Shown here one piece after another: positions 1 through 8,900 of a DNA stretch of 64,000 nucleotides. The stretch is taken from assembly GCA_016200005.1 (NCBI GenBank), contig JACQFP010000047.1, forward strand, positions 124,001 through 188,000, in the 5' to 3' direction. The stretch comes from Verrucomicrobiota bacterium. GTDB taxonomy: Bacteria; Verrucomicrobiota; Verrucomicrobiia; Limisphaerales; PALSA-1396. Each line of letters opens with the position of its first letter. The stretch's first letter is position 1. A program made the translations under genes and the position numbers. Under the pieces are notes generated by a model that did no database searches, had not been told where the DNA came from, and saw only the letters and a list, made by a program, of their open reading frames with translations.

Positions 1-1
1 G

Positions 2-649
2 CACAATCAGTTTCACACCGGCTGCGTCATCGGCGATGCGCCGCAGGACTTGAAATACAACGGCGAACCGACGCGGTTGCGCATTGGCGATCACAATGTC
101 TTTCGCGAGCACGCGACGGTGAACCGCTCCAACAAGTTGAAGGAGGAAACCCTCATCGGTTCGCACAATTTTCTGATGGCGAACAGTCACGTGGGTCACA
201 ACGTTTGTCTGGGGGACAACATCGTGCTGGCGAATGGCGCGTTGCTGGCCGGGCATGTGACCGTGGGCGACCGGGCGTTCATTTCAGGCAATTGTCTGGT
301 GCACCAGTTCTGCCGTGTCGGAGAACTGGCCTTCATGCAGGGCGGGTCGGCCATCAGCATGGATTTGCCGCCGTTCACCGTCGCGAGCCGTTCCAACGAC
401 ATGTGCGGGCTGAACACCGTGGGTCTGCGCCGGGCAGGTTTTACCGCGGAGGAGCGGCAGGAATTGAAGCAGCTTTACAACGCCTTGTTTCGGAGCGGGC
501 GGAATTTGCGCGAGGCGCTGGCAGCGGCGGAAAAAGAATTTGCCAGCGCACCGGCGAAGGTCCTGCTGGAATTCATCGCGTCCTCCAAACGCGGCATTTG
601 TTCCGACGTGGGCGGCCTTCGAGATTCGAATAACGAGGACGAACAGTGA
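2..649 (+). CDS. lpxA: UDP-N-acetylglucosamine acyltransferase LpxA (5' end missing)
   Basis: LpxA catalyses the first step of lipid A synthesis, transferring a 3-hydroxyacyl chain from ACP to UDP-GlcNAc in the cytoplasm. The reading frame is open from base 2, so the gene starts before the window; 215 residues are visible of a family length near 260. The fragment begins with HNQFHTGCVIGDAPQDLKYN, matching the family GDxPQDLKY block, and continues through left-handed beta-helix hexapeptides (IGDHNVFREHATVNR, IGSHNFLMANSHVGHN, VGDRAFISGNCLVHQFCRVG). FTVASRSNDMCGLNTVGLRR is the family's transition into the C-terminal helical part. The Ala-, Glu- and Lys-rich C-terminus extends slightly beyond the usual end. 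Presence of this gene implies an LPS-type outer membrane. Confidence 0.93.
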   Translation, partial: HNQFHTGCVIGDAPQDLKYNGEPTRLRIGDHNVFREHATVNRSNKLKEETLIGSHNFLMANSHVGHNVCLGDNIVLANGALLAGHVTVGDRAFISGNCLVHQFCRVGELAFMQGGSAISMDLPPFTVASRSNDMCGLNTVGLRRAGFTAEERQELKQLYNALFRSGRNLREALAAAEKEFASAPAKVLLEFIASSKRGICSDVGGLRDSNNEDEQ

Positions 650-711
650 AGCGTCTATTCTGATTTGAACTTTGACTAACAAACGTGGTCAAAGTATCGT
701 TAGCCAATCAA

Positions 712-1779
712 ATGTGTTACAGCGCCAAACAATCGTCTCCGCGGATTCACCTGATGGGGGTGGGGGTTGCCCTGGGTTGCCTCGCCGCGGCCACGGTTCT
801 GGCCCAGCGCGGCCAGCCGATTGAGTTTTCCGCACCGCAAGATGTCACGGTGAGTTCCAATTTGAACCAACTGAGGCCGCAACCCGCCAATTTGCGACAG
901 TTGGAGGAGGAGACGTCCAAGCCGTTCGAATCGCTTAATCCCGACAGCTCGCTTGGCCCGGTCATCACCACCCCGTTTCGACCGCCCCCGCGCCCGGCAG
1001 TGCGGAGCAAACGCGCCAAGGACCGCGAGGAATTGCTCAAGAACTGGGTGTTCATGAACCCGGACGATTTGACCAAGGGGCCGACGCCCGAGGAGATTTT
1101 CAAAGTCAAAGAGTATGAGAAGAATGGCCAGGAAAAGAAACCTCTGTCCGCGTTCGAAAGGTATAATCAGAATCCTGATCGCACGCAAGGTGGCGACAAA
1201 AAGAAAGACAAAGGCGACTCCGTCGCCGACAAGGAGAAGGACAAGTTCAACTCGTCGCGCTCCCATGACCGTCCCGAAACGTTGCAAGGTGACCTCAACA
1301 ACCCCGAAAAGTTATCGCAAGGTTTTCTTCCTTCGGATTTGAGCGATAAAACTGAGATTCCTTCGACGACGCTCACGGGCACTCCTTTTCCAAGCCTGCT
1401 GAAGGACAGCTTTCAAACCAGCCGGGACACCGCCCGCGAGGCGCGGATGGAGGAGTTCAAACAATTGTTGGAGCCGCACACCGTTTCTTCCCCCATTTTG
1501 GGTTCATTGGATCCGTTGAATCAGCAGGTCGATGCCGCACGGGCCTTGCCCAACCCTGCAAGAAGTTTGGAAGGGTTGACGGCGCCAACCCAGCAGGATC
1601 CCTTCAATCCGATCCAGAGCGGGTTCAATCCGAGCACTGTCTTTCAGCCGGGTTTACTGCAGGATTTCAGTGCAAGACCGTTTGGACAATCAAGTCTGAC
1701 GCCTGCGTTGCAGCCCAGCCCGACCCCGAAGGTGCAACCGCCGCAGCCAAACTTCACGTTCCCGACGCGCAAGTTCTAG
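712..1779 (+). CDS. Secreted Lys/Pro-rich protein of unknown function
   Basis: I do not recognise a family. The 355-residue product starts with a probable signal peptide (MGVGVALGCLAAATVLAQ, about residues 15-32), followed by a low-complexity, charged region. Around residues 100-190 it is rich in Lys, Asp and Glu (DKKKDKGDSVADKEKDK), and the C-terminal third is rich in Pro, Gln, Phe and Asn, ending in a Pro/Gln stretch. This composition suggests a largely disordered exported protein. A GTG at 685 gives a longer frame and ATG 754 a shorter one that begins directly at the hydrophobic segment; 712 is a compromise. It lies 62 bp downstream of lpxA on the same strand and could share its transcript. 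Confidence 0.6.
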   Translation: MCYSAKQSSPRIHLMGVGVALGCLAAATVLAQRGQPIEFSAPQDVTVSSNLNQLRPQPANLRQLEEETSKPFESLNPDSSLGPVITTPFRPPPRPAVRSKRAKDREELLKNWVFMNPDDLTKGPTPEEIFKVKEYEKNGQEKKPLSAFERYNQNPDRTQGGDKKKDKGDSVADKEKDKFNSSRSHDRPETLQGDLNNPEKLSQGFLPSDLSDKTEIPSTTLTGTPFPSLLKDSFQTSRDTAREARMEEFKQLLEPHTVSSPILGSLDPLNQQVDAARALPNPARSLEGLTAPTQQDPFNPIQSGFNPSTVFQPGLLQDFSARPFGQSSLTPALQPSPTPKVQPPQPNFTFPTRKF

Positions 1780-1795
1780 TCGGCGTGCGCGGCCG

Positions 1796-3001
1796 TCATT
1801 CCCAGCGCATCACGCTCACCGTCGTTCCCGGAGCCAGAGTGGTGCTGGGTGGCACGTCCACCAGGCCGTTGGCGGCCGCCAGCGAACCGAGGCAGTGCGA
1901 AGCCTGCGTGCCGGCAGACCGGATGTTTCCCGCGTCATCGACCACGACCCGCATGAAATGCCGGCGCTCACCGCGGTTGGTCAATGTTTCAGCCAACACT
2001 CCGGGATGCGCGGGCAGATTCACATCGCGGGCGCCCTGCCAGCGCAACAAGGCCGGTCGCACTAACAACAGGAAAGTGACGAACGCAGAAACCGGATTGC
2101 CGGGCAGACCGAACAAAAGCTTCTCCTGACAGCGGCCAAAAACAAATGGCCGGCCCGGCCGGATCGCAACCTTCCAGAATTGCAGCTCGCCGCCCATCTG
2201 CTCAAAGGCGCGTTTGATAAAATCCATCTCCCCCACCGAAACACCGCCCGACGTGACCACGGCATCGCATTGGTTGAACGCCATTTCCAGCGCGCTGCGC
2301 GTGGCGGTCAAAGTGTCCGGGACAAGCGGAAACATTTTCGAAATTCCGCCTGCCCTCGATAGGAGTGTCGCCAGACCAACACGATTGCTCTCGTAAATCT
2401 GGCCGGGCGACAGGGTTTGCCGCGCTTCCCGCAATTCCGAACCGCTGGCCAGCAAGCCAACGTCCGGTCGGCGACCGACCTTCACTTGCGTCAACCCCAC
2501 TGCCGCCAGCAGACTCACGCGCCCAGCCGTCAAACAATCTCCCGGCTGGCCGAGCATGGCGCCGCGCTGCACATCCTCGCCCCGCAAGCGAACGTTTTCC
2601 CACGGCTTCACCTGGTCAAGAAACAAAACCCCTTCCGGATCGTTGGCCTCGGTGCGAGTGTCCTCCTGCATCATCACGGCGTCCGTGCCAAGCGGCAGCC
2701 GCGAACCGGTGAACAGACGCACACACATTCCGGGTTGAACTTCACCGTCAAACACCGTGCCCGCCGCGACTCTACCGCAAAGTCGTAACCGGACGGGGCA
2801 ATCGCTGTGGGCGGCGGCGACATCGCTGGCGCGGACAGCGTAGCCATCCATCGCTGAGTTGTCGAAGACCGGGAGATCAAGCGGCGAAAGGATTTGTTCG
2901 GCCAACACGCGCCCGTGCGCCTGCGCCAATGGAATTTTTTCCGGCTCCGGTGCCGGGAGGGCGGAGAGAATTCGCGTCAAAGCATTTTCAAGTTCGAGCA
3001 T
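1796..3001 (-). CDS. moeA: Molybdopterin molybdenumtransferase MoeA
   Basis: MoeA inserts molybdate into adenylylated molybdopterin, the last step of molybdenum cofactor synthesis in the cytoplasm. The 401-residue length is typical. The N-terminal MoeA domain contains PVFDNSAMDGYAVRASDV and RLFTGSRLPLGTDAVMMQED. The central MogA-like domain carries DAVVTSGGVSVGEMDFIK and LFGLPGNPVSAFVTF, the cofactor-binding glycine-rich loops. The C-terminal domain (from about residue 325) includes RRHFMRVVVDDAGN and ends in a beta-rich segment. No other molybdenum-cofactor gene is visible nearby. It is convergent with the upstream plus-strand gene, 16 bp apart. Confidence 0.95.
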   Translation of the reverse strand: MLELENALTRILSALPAPEPEKIPLAQAHGRVLAEQILSPLDLPVFDNSAMDGYAVRASDVAAAHSDCPVRLRLCGRVAAGTVFDGEVQPGMCVRLFTGSRLPLGTDAVMMQEDTRTEANDPEGVLFLDQVKPWENVRLRGEDVQRGAMLGQPGDCLTAGRVSLLAAVGLTQVKVGRRPDVGLLASGSELREARQTLSPGQIYESNRVGLATLLSRAGGISKMFPLVPDTLTATRSALEMAFNQCDAVVTSGGVSVGEMDFIKRAFEQMGGELQFWKVAIRPGRPFVFGRCQEKLLFGLPGNPVSAFVTFLLLVRPALLRWQGARDVNLPAHPGVLAETLTNRGERRHFMRVVVDDAGNIRSAGTQASHCLGSLAAANGLVDVPPSTTLAPGTTVSVMRWE

Positions 3002-3040
3002 AACGACGATGGGGCTGAAGTTGGGAGTAGCCGGTGGAGC

Positions 3041-3102
3041 TCGCCCTGTGGAATAGTGGCGGTAGCTGCCGGGCGTGAGTTCGCATTTATTCCACAGGGC
3101 GA
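3041..3102. repeat. 62-bp palindromic repeat, intergenic copy
   Basis: The ends are perfect 15-base inverted repeats (3041-3055 and 3088-3102) around a centre that contains GGTAGCTGCC. The reverse complement aligns without gaps over all 62 bases to 7613-7674 inside the debranching-enzyme gene. It sits between moeA and the pilB-type gene. The size and structure suit a non-autonomous palindromic element (REP/MITE-like). Confidence 0.8.
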
Positions 3103-3113
3103 AGTGGCTTGGT

Positions 3114-4856
3114 TCAATGCGCGGCGGCGGTCAAGACCAGCACTTGCTCCAAAGTCGAAATGCCATCGCGTGCCCGTTCCAACGCCACCATGCGCAAGGT
3201 CCTCATACCTTCGCCGATGGCGACCTTGGCCAGGTCCGACGAATTGGCGTGCGCGATGATGAGCTTGCGGATTTGATCGGTCACCGTCATCGCTTCGATG
3301 ATGGCCAGCCGTCCCGCATAGCCGGAATTCTTGCAACGCTCGCACCCCCGTCCGCGGAACAGGACAACTCCATCGAAGAGACTCGGATCAATGCTGAGGT
3401 CTTCGTACATTTTGGAAGGGTAAGTGACCGGTTCTTTGCAGTGCGAACAGATGCGCCGCATCAAGCGTTGCGCGGCGGCCAGGATTACGGAGGAGGATAT
3501 AAGAAATGGCGCAATGCCCATGTCATCCAGACGGGCGATGGCGCCGGCGGCGTCGTTGCAGTGCATGGTGCTCAAGACCTGGTGGCCGGTGAGCGCCGCT
3601 TCGACGGCGATTTCAGCCGTCTCGGTATCACGAATCTCGCCGATCATCACGATGTCCGGGTCCTGTCGCAGAATGGAGCGGAGGGCATTGGCGAAGGTCA
3701 ATCCGATTTCTTTTCGGACGGGCACCTGGTTGATGCCGGGAATTTGATATTCCACCGGGTCTTCGACGGTGACGATGTTGTATTCCGGGTTGTTGAGTTC
3801 ATTGAGCGCCGAGTAAAGGGTGGTGGTCTTGCCGGAGCCGGTCGGACCCGTCACCAGGATCAGTCCATGCGGCGCATTCACGGCAGTCTTGAACTGTTGA
3901 AAGGTGTCGGGGTCCAAACCCAGCTTGTCGATGCTGGCGGAAAGACTGGTCTTGTCGAGCACGCGGAGCACGCATTTCTCGCCGTGCACGGTGGGCAGAA
4001 AGGAAACACGCAAGTCAAAATCCTTGCCCGCCACGCGCACGCGCATGCGACCGTCCTGGGGCAGACGGCGCTCAGCAATGTCAAGGTTGCTCATGATTTT
4101 GAGACGGGAGGTGAGGGCGACGGCCATTTTTGAAGGCGGGGGCGTCATGTCCACCAGTGAACCGTCGATGCGGTAGCGCAAGCGGACCATTTTTTCGAAC
4201 GGTTCGATGTGGATATCGCTGGCGCGGTCTTTGATGGCTTGCACCAGAATGAGGTTGGCCAGTTTGATGACCGGCGCTTCCTCGCTGGAGGCGGCCAGTT
4301 GGTCGAGGTTGACTTCCTCGATCGTTTCCCGGGCCACTTCCAGATTATCGGCCTCGGCGTCCACGTCCGCCTTCTTCTGGGCGTCCTGGATGATGTCCTC
4401 CATGCTGCCGCCCTTGACGCTTTCCAGGTTGGTCAGCTTGTCGAGGATCGCCTTTTCCGAGGCGATCAGCGGTGTGATTTCCAGTTTGGTGATCCGCCGG
4501 ACGTCGTCGATGGCCAGCACGTTCAACGGGTCGGCCATCGCCAGATACAATTTATTGTCCAGCCGCGAGACGGGCAGGACTTTGTGGCTGTGGGCCACGT
4601 CGCGGGGCAGCAGGTCCGCCACGTCCTGGGCAATGCCCATGCGCGCGAGGTTGACGGGCGGCGTATGCAACACCCGCCCCATGGAGACGGCCAGGTCCAC
4701 CTCGCTGACGTACGCTTTTTCGACGACGAGTTTGAGCAGGCGGGTGCCTTCTTTCTTTTGTTGTTGCAACAACTCTTCCACCTGCTTGGGCGAGAGCAAA
4801 CCGTCTTCCACCAGGGCGTCGGCGATTCGTTCTCCAAAAGATTTAAGCGGTGGCAT
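3114..4856 (-). CDS. pilB: Type IV pilus / type II secretion ATPase, PilB/GspE family
   Basis: This is a hexameric cytoplasmic ATPase that powers pilus extension or pseudopilus assembly. The 580-residue length is typical. It has an N-terminal MshEN-type domain (about residues 10-160), a linker, then the motor domain: Walker A GPTGSGKTTTL near residue 340, Asp box EDPVEYQIPG, Walker B DPDIVMIGEIRD and the His-containing TGHQVLSTMHCNDA. A C-terminal zinc-binding pair of CxxC motifs (ICSHC and CERCKNSG) is typical of PilB/GspE. The upstream gene ends 16 bp before the start and carries a related N-terminal-type domain, so the two are probably co-transcribed. Whether it serves pili or type II secretion cannot be told from this window; PilC and PilT are not present here. 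Confidence 0.92.
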   Translation of the reverse strand: MPPLKSFGERIADALVEDGLLSPKQVEELLQQQKKEGTRLLKLVVEKAYVSEVDLAVSMGRVLHTPPVNLARMGIAQDVADLLPRDVAHSHKVLPVSRLDNKLYLAMADPLNVLAIDDVRRITKLEITPLIASEKAILDKLTNLESVKGGSMEDIIQDAQKKADVDAEADNLEVARETIEEVNLDQLAASSEEAPVIKLANLILVQAIKDRASDIHIEPFEKMVRLRYRIDGSLVDMTPPPSKMAVALTSRLKIMSNLDIAERRLPQDGRMRVRVAGKDFDLRVSFLPTVHGEKCVLRVLDKTSLSASIDKLGLDPDTFQQFKTAVNAPHGLILVTGPTGSGKTTTLYSALNELNNPEYNIVTVEDPVEYQIPGINQVPVRKEIGLTFANALRSILRQDPDIVMIGEIRDTETAEIAVEAALTGHQVLSTMHCNDAAGAIARLDDMGIAPFLISSSVILAAAQRLMRRICSHCKEPVTYPSKMYEDLSIDPSLFDGVVLFRGRGCERCKNSGYAGRLAIIEAMTVTDQIRKLIIAHANSSDLAKVAIGEGMRTLRMVALERARDGISTLEQVLVLTAAAH

Positions 4857-4872
4857 GGTTCAAAAAAAAATT

Positions 4873-5724
4873 CTAACGGAAGATTCGTTGCAGGGTGTGC
4901 ACGAGGTCAAAGGGCGGGGTCAAGTACCATAACAGCCGGTTGTGGGTCGCCTCCTGGAGTTCCTTGGCGGCCTGGCGATTGAACGGGTTGGCCGTGGCCA
5001 CCAGCACGGACTTGCTCATGCGATCAAAGGGCAGCACACACCAGCGCTGGCAGGTCTCCGCCGGAAAACTGTGCGCCAATTCCATGTCGATCTCGTACTT
5101 GTCCAGCGGCAGAAAGGCCAGCCGCAGTTTGTCCGCCAGAATTTTCACACATTTGTTGGCGGCCATGATCCCCTTGGTTTCCAACACCTGGATGAAGGGC
5201 TCGATCACTCCGTTCGGCGGACTTGATAAATCCGCTTTGGCCCAGCACAGATCGAAATCGCCCGCGGAGATGAGCTTGCTCTCCACAAAAATCTTGTACA
5301 TCTCCTGGCGGCCATCTTCGACCTCCAAGGACGCCGGTTTGGCGGAAGGTTTTTTGATGCGGTTGGTGCCCCCAGGCGCTTTGTTCAGCATCGTCGTGCC
5401 GCCCGGCGAAGTCTCGACGGCCAGCTTGTTGGCCTTGTTCTCGATTTCCTTCAAGGCGGCTTGCACATCCGGATCGCCCGGAAAACGTTGGAGGATGGTT
5501 TCGTACTCCAGAATGGCCGAGGAAAGCTGGCCCAATTGCACATAAGCCTGGGCAATCCGTTTGGAAGTGCTCGCCACATCCTGTTCCCGGCCCAGCTTGA
5601 AGTAGGCTTCCTTCAGGATTTCCAACGATTGATAATCCAGCGGCTGCGATTGAGTGATGACCTCAAACATCTCAATCGTCTGGCCCAACTGGGCTTCTTC
5701 ACTGCTGGTCAATGTGCCGGCCAT
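4873..5724 (-). CDS. TPR plus MshEN-domain protein linked to the PilB-type ATPase
   Basis: The 283-residue protein has tetratricopeptide-like helices at about residues 15-110 (EILKEAYFKLGREQDVAS, QAYVQLGQLSSAILEYETIL), a linker rich in Lys, Pro and Ala, and a C-terminal domain from about residue 140 that resembles the MshEN/GspE N-terminal fold (LPLDKYEIDMELAHSFPAET and CVLPFDRMSKSVLVATANP). It has no Walker motifs, so it is not itself a motor. MshEN domains bind cyclic di-GMP in some ATPases; whether this one does is inference. It is the first gene of a two-gene unit with the ATPase. It may be a regulatory or scaffold partner of the pilus motor. Confidence 0.75.
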   Translation of the reverse strand: MAGTLTSSEEAQLGQTIEMFEVITQSQPLDYQSLEILKEAYFKLGREQDVASTSKRIAQAYVQLGQLSSAILEYETILQRFPGDPDVQAALKEIENKANKLAVETSPGGTTMLNKAPGGTNRIKKPSAKPASLEVEDGRQEMYKIFVESKLISAGDFDLCWAKADLSSPPNGVIEPFIQVLETKGIMAANKCVKILADKLRLAFLPLDKYEIDMELAHSFPAETCQRWCVLPFDRMSKSVLVATANPFNRQAAKELQEATHNRLLWYLTPPFDLVHTLQRIFR

Positions 5725-5944
5725 GACAATTTATTTCTTTCAACCATCCCGCCGCGCCCGGCCTCACGCCCGAGGAACACGGCCATTGAACTTTCGCCGC
5801 AAACTCGGAAACAATAATAGCGGGTTGTCTCTGCCAACGCAACCTTCCTTTTCCAAACCGCTCGAGCTGCGGAATTGCAATTCGCGTTCGGATTGAGGAG
5901 GCTCGGCTTGGACCGGGCCGGGAAGCCGGCCCACAGCATCAACC

Positions 5945-8900
5945 ATGCATGAACTGTCGCCAATCATGATTCCCGCGGCGGGCGAACGATCCCAACGCTT
6001 CGTCGGCGACCGCGTCCGCTTCACGCTGCGCGACCGCGAAGGCCGACCGTTGCCCGCCGGCTGGTGCGCCCGGCTGCGCACCAATCTGGGCCGCGCCGAG
6101 GTGTTGCGCAGCGAAATCATCCAGGCCCACACGAAGAAACTGCCGCTCGCCGGCGGCTCCTGGCGCGACCTGCCGATGACGCAGCAGGAACAGGAATGGC
6201 AACTGGAACTGCCGCTGACCGAGGTCGGTTATTTCAAGGCCAAGGCTTACGCCGTTGATCCGCGCGGCTGGCAACACTGGCCCGGGGGTCCGGACGTCGG
6301 CCTTTCCGTTCAGCCGGACGCCTGCCGCACGGCCAACACGATTTACTGCGCCTTCTCGCGCATGTTTGGCGGCACCAAAAACTTTGTCACCACGCAGGAC
6401 GAAAAACTGGAGGTGCAGTTCCGTCAGTTGGAGCGGCAAGGTTACACCGTCATTCCGCCTTCGGGAAAACTGCGCGACCTGCTTCAGCAACTTCCTCACA
6501 TCGTCGATACCCTCGGCTGCCGCATTCTGCATCTGTTGCCGGTGAATCCCGCACCCACCACTTACGCCCGCTTCGGTCGATTCGGCAGTCCCTATGCCAG
6601 TCTGGATCTCACCGCCATTGATCCCGCGCTGGTGGTGTTTGACCGCCGCACGACGGGCGTCGATCAATTCCGCGAGTTGACCTACGCAGCCCATCTCAAA
6701 GGTGGGCGCGTGTTTCTGGACATCGTCATCAACCACACCGGTTGGGGCGCGACGCTGCAGGAAAAGCACCCCGATTGGTATCTGCGTGATGCCGCCGGCA
6801 ATTTCGTCAGCCCGGGCGCCTGGGGCGTGGTGTGGGAGGACCTGGTGGAACTGGAACACCGGCACGTCGCGCTGTGGGACGAACTCGCGGAAGTTTTTTT
6901 GATCTGGTGCCGGCGCGGCGTGGATGGTTTTCGCTGCGATGCCGGCTACAAAGTTCCGGTACACGCCTGGCGCTACCTCATCGCCCGCGTGCGCCAGGAA
7001 TTTCCGGAAACAATTTTTTTACTCGAAGGTCTCGGCGGCGCCTGGGAGACCACGGAGATTCTGCTGAGCGAGGGCGGCATGCAGTGGGCCTATTCCGAAC
7101 TCTTTCAAAACCATTCCGGGCGCGAGGTGGCCCAGTATCTCGATCACAGCCTTCATCAAAGCGATCGGGTGGGTGCCCTCGTCCATTACAGCGAAACACA
7201 CGACAATGACCGCCTCGCCGCGCGCAGCCGCGCTTGGTCGCTCCTCCGAAACCGCCTCTGCGCATTGACCAGCGTCAACGGCGGCTACGGCTTCACCTGC
7301 GGCGTCGAATGGCTCGCCACCGAAAAAATCAACGTCCATTCCTGTGGCGGTCTCGCGTGGGGCGGCCAAGATAACCTCGTCACCGAACTTGCCCGACTGA
7401 ACAAACTGCTCGCCGATCATCCATGTTTCTTTGACGGCGCGAGACTGACGCGGCTCAGTCCCATTGACTCGCCCGTTTACGCCCTGTTGCGTGAATCGGC
7501 CGAAGGCAAAGACCGCGTGCTCGTGCTCGTCAACAACGACCTCGAGAATGAGCAAAAATTCTCTCTCGCTACGAATCTCCTCTCATCCAGCGAAGAGGTC
7601 ACCCTCTCCCCCTCGCCCCGTGGAATAAACGCTTCGCGACCTCCGGCAGCTACCCTGGCTATTCCACGGGGCGACGAGGGGGAGAGGGACGGGGTGAGGG
7701 GGGAACGGCCTACCTACAAGTGTGATCTGCTCGGTCAATCTTTACCTGAACTGAAGCGAAGCCACGATGGCGCAATCCATTTCAACCTGAAACCCGGCGC
7801 GGCGTTTTGTCTCTCCGCCACTGATGGGCCGCAGGGCTTGAGCGGCGATGCCTACCGCAGGGCCAGAGCACAGGCCGCCTTTGCTCTCACTGCTTTGAGC
7901 CGTCTCTTCGCGGTGGAGGCGATTGGCCCTTGCGATTGGCGCTCGTTGGCGCAATGCGTCCATGCCAACCCCCGACAATTTCTGGCCTCCCTGTTTCATC
8001 TGGACCGCGCCTTGATGCGGGTTGACCTGCGCGCCGCGTTGCTAAAAGCCGGTGGCGAAAAACATTTTCCGAAAGTGGTGACCTGGACACCGCCCGACGC
8101 CCAACGCATCGTCCTCGTTCCGCCGGAACACTGGTTGCTGCTTCAAGATGCGGCGCCCTTTCGTGCCGCGTTGAATTTCAACGACGGCGGCCAATCACAA
8201 CCTGCCCAGTCCATTCAAGTCCGGGATGGCCACGTCACTTGCTTCGCGCCGCGCCCGACCGCCGCCCACGCCGAACTTGTCCTTGAGCGCTTTGCAACTG
8301 GTGAGCCACACGTTGTGGCTGCTATTCGATACCTGTCGCCACTGCCAGATGTTGCGCGCACCGCACTGGCCACTCCGCATTCAGACGACCTCGTGCTGCT
8401 GACCAACGGCCTCGGCGGCATGGCGCGAATGTGCGTCGATCTTGGCTGCGTGAATTCCAAATACGATTGCGTGCTGGGCGCGAACCTTCATCCCACGCTG
8501 CCGGTTGACCGGCACATTTTCGTGAAGCGTGTGCGCGTCTGGGTCAACGCCGACGGCTTCATCACGCCGTTGAATGGCGAGAATCTTGTGGCCTTCGAGG
8601 CAGGTCCTCCTGCTGGCTGGCGTTTTGTGGCCAACGCTGGCGACGCTCGCAGTGTCGAAATCCATCTTCGCGCGAGCATGGTGCCTCAGCGCAACACCAC
8701 GGTGTTGTGCTTCCAGCGACCTCCATCCGCGCCACCGCTCGGCAAGGATTTGCCGGCGCAATGCGATGTCCGGCTCACGGTCCGGTTCGATATTGAAGAC
8801 CGAAATTTTCACACGGAGACCCACCGCAACGGCGGTGCGGACCATCACTTCACAACACACACCCATCCGCTTGACGACCAGACCGGTTTTGCCTTCACGC

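Noticed and set aside
3075-4133. 352-codon open frame on the plus strand
   Set aside because: Antisense to the pilB-type gene; no recognised domain.
5939-6964. 341-codon open frame on the minus strand
   Set aside because: Antisense to the amylase-like domain of the debranching enzyme.
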